Part shown: in pieces, positions 1 through 7,996 of the stretch | Layout of the letters: every line of letters begins with the position of its first letter | How positions within the stretch are numbered: position 1 is the stretch's first letter | Assembly (NCBI GenBank): GCA_900541715.1 | Contig: UQLI01000048.1 | Location: forward strand, 1-8,035 | Reading direction: 5' to 3' | Origin: an uncultured Collinsella sp. | GTDB taxonomy: Bacteria; Actinomycetota; Coriobacteriia; Coriobacteriales; Coriobacteriaceae | DNA: 8,035 nt | Translations under genes and position numbers: made by a program | The notes under the pieces: model-generated | Databases searched by the model: none | Told to the model about the DNA's origin: nothing | Seen by the model: the letters and a program-made list of their open reading frames with translations, nothing else

Positions 1-5
1 AAGAG

Positions 6-31
6 AAGAGGCGGGGCATGCCCCGCCTCTT
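6..31. terminator. Perfect 26-bp palindrome, probable (bidirectional) terminator hairpin
   Basis: Bases 6-31 are a perfect palindrome centred on CATG, with a GCGGGGC/GCCCCGC core flanked by AAGAG/CTCTT. As RNA it would fold into a very stable hairpin with a 4-nt loop. Only short pyrimidine runs follow on either strand, so it is a hairpin terminator candidate without a classic U-tract. It probably ends a transcript entering from the left edge, and could also serve minus-strand transcripts that run past the ABC operon. A protein-binding palindrome is the alternative. Confidence 0.55.
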
Positions 32-52
32 ACACCACATCTCTGCGCGCTA

Positions 53-140
53 CCCGCATGCAAGCTGCGGGGGCGGCATTTGGGGCAGTTTTGGCTGTTA
101 CCAAAAAAGTAACAGTACTCATATTTGCCATTTTTTGCCC
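53..140. repeat. Hairpin-rich intergenic element, possibly a repeated Collinsella-type sequence
   Basis: This non-coding stretch holds a 6-bp stem (CCCGCA 53-58 with TGCGGG 66-71). It also holds a perfect 7-bp stem, CTGTTAC 95-101 with GTAACAG 109-115, around an A-rich loop. An overlapping alternative stem pairs TTTTGG 89-94 with CCAAAA 101-106. Outer bases GGGCA 83-87 and TGCCC 136-140 could close the whole structure. I associate this kind of sequence from memory with repeated intergenic DNA in Collinsella, but only one copy is present here, so repetition is not shown. A 33-codon minus-strand frame (131-30) runs through it, with no convincing ribosome binding site. Confidence 0.3.
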
Positions 141-201
141 ACAGGGCCTCGAAGGGGCTGTCAATCAGGTCCCAGGGGAGGCGGCTCAAGGGCCGTAGAA
201 C

Positions 202-236
202 AAAAACGGGGGCGCAGGTTGTCCTGCGCCCCCGTT
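202..236 (-). terminator. Intrinsic terminator of the marR-ABC exporter operon
   Basis: A perfect 14-bp stem (205-218 with 223-236) closes on a 4-nt loop (219-222). Read on the minus strand, the GC-rich stem runs straight into a run of five T. It begins about 30 nt after the stop codon of the last ABC gene (268), exactly where the operon should end. This is the clearest intrinsic terminator in the window. Confidence 0.9.
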
Positions 237-267
237 CTCGGGCGTTATTCGTTCCCTGCGGCAGAAT

Positions 268-2124
268 TTACGCCGCCTCGTCGAACTGCGAGTTGTACAG
301 ATCGGCGTAGAAGCCGGCCTGGGCGAGCAGCTCGTCGTGCGTGCCCTTCTCGACGATATCGCCGTCGCGGATTACTAGGATCACGTCGGCGTTGCGGATC
401 GTGGACAGGCGGTGCGCGATGACAAAGCTGGTACGGCCCTGCATCAGCGCATCCATGGCACGCTGGATGAGCTCCTCGGTGCGGGTATCCACGTTGGAGG
501 TCGCCTCGTCCAAAATCAGCGCCGGGCGGTCGGCCAAAATGGCGCGGGCAATGGTCACGAGTTGGCGCTGACCCTGCGACAGGTTGGTGCCCTCCTCGTT
601 GATCATAAAGTCGTAGCCGCCGGCGAGCGTATGGATAAAGTGATCGCAGCGTGCGGCGCGCGCAGCGGCTTCGACCTCGGCATCGCTCGCGTCGGGGCGT
701 CCGTAGCGGATGTTCTCGCGGATGGTGCCGTTAAACAGCCAGGTATCCTGCAGCACCATGGCAAACTCGCCGCGCAGCGCCGCGCGGTCCCAGTCGCGCA
801 CGTCGACGCCCTCGACACGCAGCGAACCGCCGTCCACATCGTAGAAGCGCTGCAGCAGCTTGATGAGCGTGGTCTTGCCGGCGCCGGTGGGACCGACGAT
901 GGCGATGGTCTGGCCGGGCTGCGCCTCGCAGCTAAAGTCGTGGATGATGGTCTTGTCGGGCGTGTAGCCAAACTTCACATGGTCAAACTCCACGTGGCCG
1001 GGGCGCTTCTCGGGAATCTGCGCGTCGGCCTTCTGCTCCTCCTCGGGCGCGGCCAGGAACTCAAACACGCGCTCGGTGGCGGCGGCCATCGACTGCATCG
1101 TGTTGCTCACGTTGCCCAGCTGCTGCACGGGTTGCGTAAAGTTGCGAACGTACTGGATAAAGCTCTGGATGTCGCCGGGCGTGGCATTGCCGGTCAGTGC
1201 GAGCTGCGCGCCCACCACGACGACGCCCACGTAGCCCATGTTGCCCACCAAGCTCATAAGCGGCATCATCAGGCCCGACAGGAACTGAGAGCGCCAGCCA
1301 CTAATAAAGAGGCGGTCGTTTTGACGGTCGAACTCTTCGATCGAGGCCTCGGCGCGGTCGAACACCTGAATGACGTTCTGTCCGGCAAAGTCCTCCTCGA
1401 TAATGCCGTTGACGGTGCCCAAAACCTGCTGCTGCTCTCGGAAGTACGGCTGCGAGAAGTGAATCATCACCATCAAGATAATCGCGGCGGCCGGTAGCGT
1501 GAGCACGGTGACGCCGGTGAGCGGCAGACTGATCGACAGCATCATGACGAGCACGCCGATAATCTGCGTCACCGAGGTGATGAGCTGCGTCACGCTCTGG
1601 TTGAGCGACTGGCCAAGCGTATCGACGTCGTTGGTGATGCGGCTGAGCACATCGCCTTTGCTGTGGCCGTTGAAGTAGCTCATCGGCACGACGGCAATCT
1701 TGGCGGCGATCTCCTTGCGCATGCGGTAGCAGATCTTTTGCGTGACGCCGGTCATGAGCCAGCCCTGGATCAGACTGCAGGCAGAGCTCGCCAGATACAG
1801 GCAGAGCAAAAAGCCGAGCGTCTTGGCGATCCAGTCAAAGTCAACGTCGCCGGTGCCGTTGACCTTGGCGACCAGGCCCTCAAACAGCTTAGTCGTAACC
1901 TGGCCGAGCACCTTGGGCCCTACAATGTTAAAGATGACCGAGCACACGGCAAAGGCGACGGCGGCAAACACGGCAATCTTGTGCTGGCCGATATAGCCGA
2001 GCAGCTGCCTCATGGTGCCTTTAAAGTCCTTGGCCTTTTCGCCGCGACGCATGCCGCCCATGCGGCCCATGGGTCCACGCTGACGGGTGGGCTTGGGAAT
2101 TTGGGTCTTGGTCTCGTCTGCCAT
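268..2124 (-). CDS. ABC exporter half-transporter, catalytically competent subunit (TM288-like)
   Basis: This is a fused membrane-ATPase ABC exporter subunit of 618 aa, which pairs with the upstream half-transporter to pump substrates, probably drugs or lipids, out of the cell. After a basic, Gly/Met-rich N-terminus (about 1-35), hydrophobic segments lie at about 49-70, 103-122, 183-222 and 283-310. The ATPase domain begins near 375. It has Walker A GPTGAGKTT (411-419), Q-loop Gln459, signature LSQGQ (515-519), Walker B ALILDE with catalytic Glu540, D-loop SNVD and H-loop His571. The altered signature (LSQGQ, not LSGGQ) together with an intact Glu and His is what TM288-type subunits of heterodimeric exporters show. 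Its ATG shares one base with the upstream TAA (TAATG), and an AAGGAGG lies 9 nt before it, so translation is probably coupled. The substrate cannot be read from the sequence. Confidence 0.93.
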   Translation of the reverse strand: MADETKTQIPKPTRQRGPMGRMGGMRRGEKAKDFKGTMRQLLGYIGQHKIAVFAAVAFAVCSVIFNIVGPKVLGQVTTKLFEGLVAKVNGTGDVDFDWIAKTLGFLLCLYLASSACSLIQGWLMTGVTQKICYRMRKEIAAKIAVVPMSYFNGHSKGDVLSRITNDVDTLGQSLNQSVTQLITSVTQIIGVLVMMLSISLPLTGVTVLTLPAAAIILMVMIHFSQPYFREQQQVLGTVNGIIEEDFAGQNVIQVFDRAEASIEEFDRQNDRLFISGWRSQFLSGLMMPLMSLVGNMGYVGVVVVGAQLALTGNATPGDIQSFIQYVRNFTQPVQQLGNVSNTMQSMAAATERVFEFLAAPEEEQKADAQIPEKRPGHVEFDHVKFGYTPDKTIIHDFSCEAQPGQTIAIVGPTGAGKTTLIKLLQRFYDVDGGSLRVEGVDVRDWDRAALRGEFAMVLQDTWLFNGTIRENIRYGRPDASDAEVEAAARAARCDHFIHTLAGGYDFMINEEGTNLSQGQRQLVTIARAILADRPALILDEATSNVDTRTEELIQRAMDALMQGRTSFVIAHRLSTIRNADVILVIRDGDIVEKGTHDELLAQAGFYADLYNSQFDEAA

Positions 2125-4490
2125 TAGCGCTCGCCTCCTTCCATGACGGCTGCAATTTCTTCTTGGGTAAGTCCCAGTTCCTCGGCGGAAAGCTGCGACT
2201 GTGCGATCTCCAGGTACGCCGGGCAGCTGCGCAGCAGCTCCTCGTGCGTGCCGGTGCCCACTACGTGGCCGTCGTCGAGCACGATGATCTGGTCGGCGTG
2301 CATGATGGTTGCGATACGCTGGGCCACGACCACGAGTGCGGCGTCGGTAACGTTTTTGGCCAGCTCCTCGCGCAGGCGCGCGTCGGTCTTGTAGTCGAGC
2401 GCGCTAAACGAATCATCGAACACCACGACTTCGGGCTTTTTGGCCAAGGCGCGGGCGATGGCCAGGCGCTGGCGCTGACCGCCCGAAACATTGGAGCCGC
2501 CCTGGCTGATGGGGGAGTCGTAACCGCCCTCGCGCTCGGCGATAAAGTCCTCGGCTTGGGCAATGCGCGCGGCCTCGTGCATGTCCTCGTCGCTTACCAT
2601 GTCGCCGGCAAACTTAAGGTTGCTCTCGACGGTGCCCGAGAACAGGCGTCCCTGCTGTGGGATGTATCCAATGCGGCCGCGCAGCTCGGAAAGGGTCATG
2701 TCGCGCACGTCGATGCCGTCGAGCGAAATGCTGCCGCCCGTGACGTCGTATAAGCGCGGGATCAGCTGCACGAGCGTAGATTTGCCCGAGCCCGTGGAGC
2801 CAATGATGCCGAGCATCTGACCGGCATGCGTGGTGAAGTTCACGCCGCTGATGACATCGGCGCGGGCATCGGGATACTGGAAGCTCACGTCGCGGAAGCA
2901 CAGCTCACCGCGCGGCGCGCTGGTCGCAGGCAGTTTGGGCGAGGCAGGGTCGTTGATGCTCGTGGGACAAGTGATGACCTCTTCTACGCGCTCGGCTGCG
3001 ACCTCGGCGCGGGGCAGGATGACCGAAACCATGGTGAGGATCATAAACGCCATGACGATCTGCATGGTGTAGGAGATAAACGCCATCATGTTGCCGACCT
3101 GCATCACGCCGTCGGACACGCCCTGCGCGCCAAACCAGACGATGAGCACGGTGATGCAGTTCATGACCAGCATCATGAGCGGCATCATAAAGCTCATGGC
3201 TCGGTTGGTGTAGAGCTGCGTGGTCATCAGGTCGAGCGAAGCCTTGTCAAAACGCTCGAGCTCATGCTCCTCGCGGTTGAACGAGCGGATAGGCATAAGG
3301 CCGTCGAGCAGCTCGCGGGCGGTAAGGTTCACGCGGTCCACGTAACTTTGCATCTTTTTGAACTTGGGCATGGTGAGGCCCATGAGCACGCCGACGACGG
3401 CCGAGACCGCGATGATGGCAACGGCGATGGTCCACTCCAGGCCGGTATGGTTGGCCAGGACGCGCATGACGGCGACGATGCCCATGACGGGGGCCATCAG
3501 ACACATGCGGATAAACAGGGTTGCGGCCATCTGGATCTGCTGAATGTCATTGGTGCAGCGGGTGATGAGCGAGGCCTGGCTAAACTTGCCCACCTCGGCC
3601 GGCGAGAAGTGCATAACCTTGTTGAAGGTCTCGCGGCGCAGGTCGCGGGCGATGGAGCAGGCAGTGCGCGAAGCAACGGCACCGGTCAGGATGGTGGCGA
3701 CCAGCGACACCAGACACAGCCCAAACATCGTGGTCGCCATGCGGCCCAGGTAGGCGTTCTGCACGTCGGCGGGGTCGATGCCCTGTGCCTTGTACTCGTC
3801 CTGCACATAGCTCACGGCGCGTTGGGTCACGATGGAGCCCGACATGGAGCCCATTTTGTCCGCCATATCGTTGGCGCCCTCGACGAGCTTGCCCTGGTCG
3901 ATTAGGCCGCCTTCAACGCCTAGACGCAGACCCTTCATGGTGATCTTACCGCCGTCGGCATCAATCTGCTTTTGCATGTTCTGCGCCGCTGCGGCCTTCT
4001 GCTGCATCTCGGCGAGCTGCTCGGGCGTCATCGCCGCCATTTGCTCGGGCGTGGGCATGGCCTGAGCGGCGTCGCTGTCTTTCTCGCTGGACGTGCCGGT
4101 CATGTCGCCCATGGAGTCGGCGTCGATGCCCTGGTTGAAGGCGAGCACGACGGTCTCAGGCAGGCTCATGATGTCGGCAATCTTGCTGCCGTCGGCACGC
4201 TCTTCCTCGGTGCCCTTGTACGTTCGAATGCCGTTCTTGTCTGCCTTGCCAAACACGGCCTCCACAGCTTTGGCGTCCTTGGCGCGCATAAAGAGTTCGA
4301 GGTCGTCGAGCGATTCGGCGCGAATGGTGTCGGGCACGGGCGAGGCAATGCCGCCTTGCTGCACGCCCACGTCGACGATGTCGCTCATATAGGTAGGCAG
4401 CGCCAGGTCGGCGTTGCAGCTGATTACGATAAGTACGATAGCTGCGAACAGTGCCAGGACATGCTTTTTAAAGAGCTTGAGAATCCTCAC
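2124..4490 (-). CDS. ABC exporter half-transporter, degenerate-site subunit with large extracellular insertion (TM287-like)
   Basis: This 788-aa subunit is the partner of the downstream gene. A hydrophobic helix at about 9-25 is followed by a polar stretch of roughly 220 residues (about 30-250) before the next helix (about 253-275), where ordinary half-transporters of about 580 aa have only a short loop. This insertion is rich in Met, Gln, Ala and Glu, with tandem TPEQMA/TPEQLA units, and should lie outside the cell. Further membrane segments follow up to about 490. The ATPase domain has Walker A GSTGSGKST (about 564-572), signature VSGGQ (about 668) and Walker B VVVFDD. The catalytic Glu is Asp, and the H-loop reads VAQRIAT, with Gln for His. 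These substitutions define the degenerate site of heterodimeric exporters (TM287, BmrC/LmrC type). The start is GTG at 4490, overlapping the marR stop as GTGA, with AAAGGAG upstream. Confidence 0.92.
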   Translation of the reverse strand: MRILKLFKKHVLALFAAIVLIVISCNADLALPTYMSDIVDVGVQQGGIASPVPDTIRAESLDDLELFMRAKDAKAVEAVFGKADKNGIRTYKGTEEERADGSKIADIMSLPETVVLAFNQGIDADSMGDMTGTSSEKDSDAAQAMPTPEQMAAMTPEQLAEMQQKAAAAQNMQKQIDADGGKITMKGLRLGVEGGLIDQGKLVEGANDMADKMGSMSGSIVTQRAVSYVQDEYKAQGIDPADVQNAYLGRMATTMFGLCLVSLVATILTGAVASRTACSIARDLRRETFNKVMHFSPAEVGKFSQASLITRCTNDIQQIQMAATLFIRMCLMAPVMGIVAVMRVLANHTGLEWTIAVAIIAVSAVVGVLMGLTMPKFKKMQSYVDRVNLTARELLDGLMPIRSFNREEHELERFDKASLDLMTTQLYTNRAMSFMMPLMMLVMNCITVLIVWFGAQGVSDGVMQVGNMMAFISYTMQIVMAFMILTMVSVILPRAEVAAERVEEVITCPTSINDPASPKLPATSAPRGELCFRDVSFQYPDARADVISGVNFTTHAGQMLGIIGSTGSGKSTLVQLIPRLYDVTGGSISLDGIDVRDMTLSELRGRIGYIPQQGRLFSGTVESNLKFAGDMVSDEDMHEAARIAQAEDFIAEREGGYDSPISQGGSNVSGGQRQRLAIARALAKKPEVVVFDDSFSALDYKTDARLREELAKNVTDAALVVVAQRIATIMHADQIIVLDDGHVVGTGTHEELLRSCPAYLEIAQSQLSAEELGLTQEEIAAVMEGGER
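2134..2140 (-). promoter_or_regulatory. Strong ribosome binding site of the second ABC gene, inside the first
   Basis: AAGGAGG on the minus strand lies 9 nt before the ATG at 2124, within the last codons of the upstream subunit. With the TAATG overlap, this fixes the start and indicates coupled, roughly equal production of the two subunits of one heterodimer. Confidence 0.8.
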
Positions 4491-4936
4491 TCGGCATCTC
4501 TCCTTTCTTGATTGCGGTCGATAATTTCGTTGGCACGTCTTAGAAGGCGCACCATCTCTTGGGTATCTGTTTCGCCGAGCTGCTCGAGGAAAGCCGCGGT
4601 GCGCTCCTCGAATTCCCGGCGTTTGATTTCGAGATCCTGGAATCCCTTGTCGGTCACTATGACGTGTACGCGACGACGGTCGGTCTTTGAATGCTCGCGC
4701 TCAATCCAACCCTTGGCCTCGAGGGCGCGCAAGATATTGGCGATGCGGGCGCTCGAGACCCAGGCGCGATCAGCGAGTTCGCTCGGCGTGAGCGAACCGC
4801 CAGCGAGCATGAGGGCGCGCATGACGGCCATCTCGCCGCTGAGAACTTTGTCCACAAAGCGCGAAACGCGCTGGTGAATGCCGCCAAACTCAGTAAGGAG
4901 CTGACGTCCAAGCTCATGGAAATCGGTATCTTCCAC
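4487..4936 (-). CDS. MarR-family winged-helix transcriptional regulator
   Basis: This is a 149-aa cytoplasmic DNA-binding protein, probably a dimer, of normal length for MarR. An N-terminal helix (about 5-32) and the C-terminal helices (about 98-146, highly charged) should form the dimer interface. The winged helix-turn-helix lies at about 49-80 (LTPSELADRAWVSSARIA, then the recognition helix into LEAKGWIERE). The wing at about 82-97 carries the conserved D-RRR motif (Asp86-Arg89) followed by VTDKG. The start is a GTG. An in-frame TAG lies four codons upstream, and AGGGG is placed 6 nt before it, so no longer frame is possible. It is first in the operon, overlapping the ABC gene by 4 nt. Ligand-released repression of its own operon is the usual role of such a gene (inference). 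The inverted repeat over its start fits autoregulation. Confidence 0.93.
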   Translation of the reverse strand: MEDTDFHELGRQLLTEFGGIHQRVSRFVDKVLSGEMAVMRALMLAGGSLTPSELADRAWVSSARIANILRALEAKGWIEREHSKTDRRRVHVIVTDKGFQDLEIKRREFEERTAAFLEQLGETDTQEMVRLLRRANEIIDRNQERRDAE

Positions 4937-4976
4937 CGAAAACCCCTAACACTAGAAACTATTTTCGGTGAAAGAT
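4928..4976 (-). promoter_or_regulatory. Inverted repeat covering the marR start codon and ribosome binding site
   Basis: Arms 4928-4942 and 4962-4976 are inverted copies of each other, 14 of 15 bases matching (mismatch 4933/4971), separated by 19 nt. The left arm contains the GTG start (4936-4934), and the AGGGG ribosome binding site lies in the spacer. As DNA it is a candidate MarR operator with half-sites about 34 bp apart, roughly three turns. As RNA it would bury the start codon in a stem. Confidence 0.55.
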
Positions 4977-4995
4977 GATACCCTTGCACGCGCAC

Positions 4996-5024
4996 CCTAT
5001 ACGGTAGATTTTGGGTCATGCCTA
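4996..5024 (-). promoter_or_regulatory. Weak candidate promoter for the marR-ABC operon
   Basis: On the minus strand, TAGGCA (5024-5019) and TATAGG (5001-4996) are 17 nt apart, each matching four of six bases of the -35 and -10 consensus. Transcription would start near 4989, placing the inverted repeat at 4928-4976 wholly in the leader. No better pair was seen upstream of the gene. Confidence 0.3.
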
Positions 5025-5229
5025 GAAAACAACCTTTAGGCGACCTCCGTACACCGTCGGTATCAGCAAAGTAAGGGGTAGATCGTAAGGCATGTCCCAA
5101 AGCCTACTCAGAGGCACTTTACTCTGCTAAAGCTGGCATAACAGCTAGAGCGAACGTCGTACAAAGGCAAGGAAAAATACCAAACAAATCGGTGAACGGT
5201 AGTTGCTCGCGCTCGCATTTCCTGCGGAT

Positions 5230-5256
5230 TTGTTAAAAACGCCCTAATGGTATAAA
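5230..5256 (+). promoter_or_regulatory. pflB: Candidate promoter for the split pyruvate formate-lyase genes
   Basis: TTGTTA (5230-5235) and TATAAA (5251-5256) are 15 nt apart; taking TTTGTT (5229-5234) instead gives 16. The surroundings are locally AT-rich in an otherwise GC-rich window. Start of transcription near 5263 would give a leader of about 225 nt. TTGTTAA (5230-5236) also resembles one half of a Rex site, but no matching second half is present. No FNR-like TTGAT-N4-ATCAA site was seen. Confidence 0.45.
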
Positions 5257-5263
5257 AAAAGAA

Positions 5264-5486
5264 ACATATAACAGCCCTGATGAAGGGGGTGGCTATGTTA
5301 TCCTTCTCAAACGGGTGAAATCTTGGGTTTTGGGTTGCAGTTCCAAGGTGGACAAACGTTTTTCCCTGTACCAACGTGTGGTGAAGAACGGAAGAAGCCG
5401 GTAGTGCAAGCCGATAATTCAAGAATTCAATAAGCAGCGGTGTGAGAGAGCGCCGCATTACACGTAACTAGGAGCGTGGTTACACA
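5264..5486 (+). other. Long structured 5' leader of the pfl operon
   Basis: These 220 bases carry no convincing gene, yet show structure. ATAACA-GCC (5268-5276) pairs with GGC-TA-TGTTAT (5291-5301) across a 2-nt bulge, with an inner CCCT/AGGG option. A 7-codon frame (ATG 5295, TGA 5316-5318; MLSFSNG) follows AAGGGGG and has its start in the 3' arm of that hairpin. TTGGGTT is tandemly repeated at 5323-5336. Just before the gene, GTAAC 5464-5468 pairs with GTTAC 5478-5482, placing the AGGAG ribosome binding site in the loop. I recognise no known riboswitch class. The rest of the 550-bp gap, 5025-5229, holds only small stems (5109-5126, 5131-5146). Confidence 0.35.
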
Positions 5487-7538
<2,052 letters not shown>

Positions 7539-7539
7539 C

Positions 7540-7564
7540 TATTGTTAGTGCTATACTAACAATA
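7540..7564 (+). promoter_or_regulatory. Perfect AT-rich inverted repeat between the two PFL genes
   Basis: Arms 7540-7549 and 7555-7564 are perfectly complementary (10 bp) around the 5-nt loop GCTAT, beginning one base after the catalytic-gene stop. It may be an RNA stem that stabilises the upstream message end, or a DNA operator: its core GTTAGTGCTATACTAAC is symmetric like sites of dimeric regulators. There is no U-tract, so it is not a plain terminator. Confidence 0.6.
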
Positions 7565-7580
7565 ACGATTACTGATTAGC

Positions 7581-7600
7581 GCGCCGGTTTCGGCCGGCGC
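7581..7600 (+). other. GC-only hairpin upstream of the glycyl radical subunit gene
   Basis: GCGCCGG (7581-7587) pairs perfectly with CCGGCGC (7594-7600) around TTTCGG. It is followed by CTATTAAT, not a T-run, and ends 10 nt before the AAGGAG of the small gene. A partial attenuator or an RNA processing and stability element that sets the ratio of the two subunits is plausible (inference). Confidence 0.55.
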
Positions 7601-7623
7601 CTATTAATCGAAGGAGACACATT

Positions 7624-7875
7624 ATGAAGGTTTCTGAAGTTTCTGAGACTCAGGCCGATAACCTGGTCCACATGCTCGACGCTTACGCCGAGAAGGGTGG
7701 CCACCACCTGAACATCAACGTCTTCAACCGTGAGACGCTGCTCGACGCTCAGGCTCACCCCGAGAAGTACCCGCAGCTGACCATCCGCGTTTCCGGCTAT
7801 GCCGTGAACTTCCACACGCTCACCAAGGAGCAGCAGGACGAGGTCATTGCGCGTACCTTCCACGACAAGTTCTAA
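7624..7875 (+). CDS. grcA: Free-standing glycyl radical subunit of the split pyruvate formate-lyase (GrcA-like)
   Basis: This 83-aa protein is the missing C-terminus of PFL. From NLVHMLDAYAEKGGHHLNIN through HPEKYPQLTI and RVSGYAV to LTKEQQDEVIARTF it matches E. coli PflB from about residue 684 to the end. Gly58 in RVSGYAV is the expected site of the stable radical (E. coli Gly734), to be installed by the radical-SAM activase. It is much shorter than E. coli GrcA/YfiD (127 aa), whose own N-terminal half is absent here; annotation pipelines would nonetheless probably call it grcA. AAGGAG (7611-7616) lies 7 nt before the ATG, a better site than that of the upstream gene. The frame differs from the catalytic gene, and a TGA at 7573-7575 closes it upstream. 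I infer that it docks with the 683-aa subunit to form active enzyme and may be exchanged after oxygen cleavage. Confidence 0.93.
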   Translation: MKVSEVSETQADNLVHMLDAYAEKGGHHLNINVFNRETLLDAQAHPEKYPQLTIRVSGYAVNFHTLTKEQQDEVIARTFHDKF

Positions 7876-7907
7876 AGGGGTTTAACTCCCGCAGGATCGC
7901 CGGGCCG

Positions 7908-7929
7908 GTTTTGGGTTATTTTCCAAAAC
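7908..7929 (+). other. Small inverted repeat after the glycyl radical gene
   Basis: GTTTTGG (7908-7914) and CCAAAAC (7923-7929) form a 7-bp stem around an 8-nt AT-rich loop. It recalls the GTTTTGG...CCAAAA stem at 88-106 in the left intergenic region. Function is unknown; it may be part of the 3' end structure together with the large hairpin that follows. Confidence 0.35.
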
Positions 7930-7941
7930 GTCCTCGGACAT

Positions 7942-7984
7942 GCAAAGGGCTCCGCTGCGCGCTTCGCGCGGCGGAGCCCTTTGC
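7942..7984. terminator. Strong, probably bidirectional terminator after the pfl pair
   Basis: GCAAAGGGCTCCGC (7942-7955) pairs perfectly with GCGGAGCCCTTTGC (7971-7984), and the stem continues inward through a T-G wobble at 7956/7970 to about 20 bp with a tiny loop. AAA and TTT at the stem base let it act on either strand, although no long U-tract follows. It ends the pfl transcript and sits between convergent genes if the minus-strand tail at 7997 is real. Confidence 0.8.
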
Positions 7985-7996
7985 GTCCTGACGCTC

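Noticed and set aside
412..3905. Long plus-strand frames 412-1497 and 2826-3905 opposite the ABC genes
   Set aside because: They are His/Gly/Ala/Asp-rich shadow translations opposite well-conserved ABC domains, without family motifs or ribosome binding sites.
5230..5256. Rex or FNR operator at the pfl promoter
   Set aside because: Only a TTGTTAA half-site is present, with no symmetric partner at the proper spacing, and there is no TTGAT-N4-ATCAA.
5108..5458. 116-codon minus-strand frame in the gap between marR and pfl
   Set aside because: It has no plausible ribosome binding site, no recognisable motif, and runs antisense through the pfl promoter and leader. It is probably a chance frame in AT-richer DNA.
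7552..7557. Internal promoter for the small gene using TATACT as a -10
   Set aside because: No -35-like hexamer lies 16-18 nt upstream (GGGCGA occupies the place), and the hexamer is explained by the inverted repeat.
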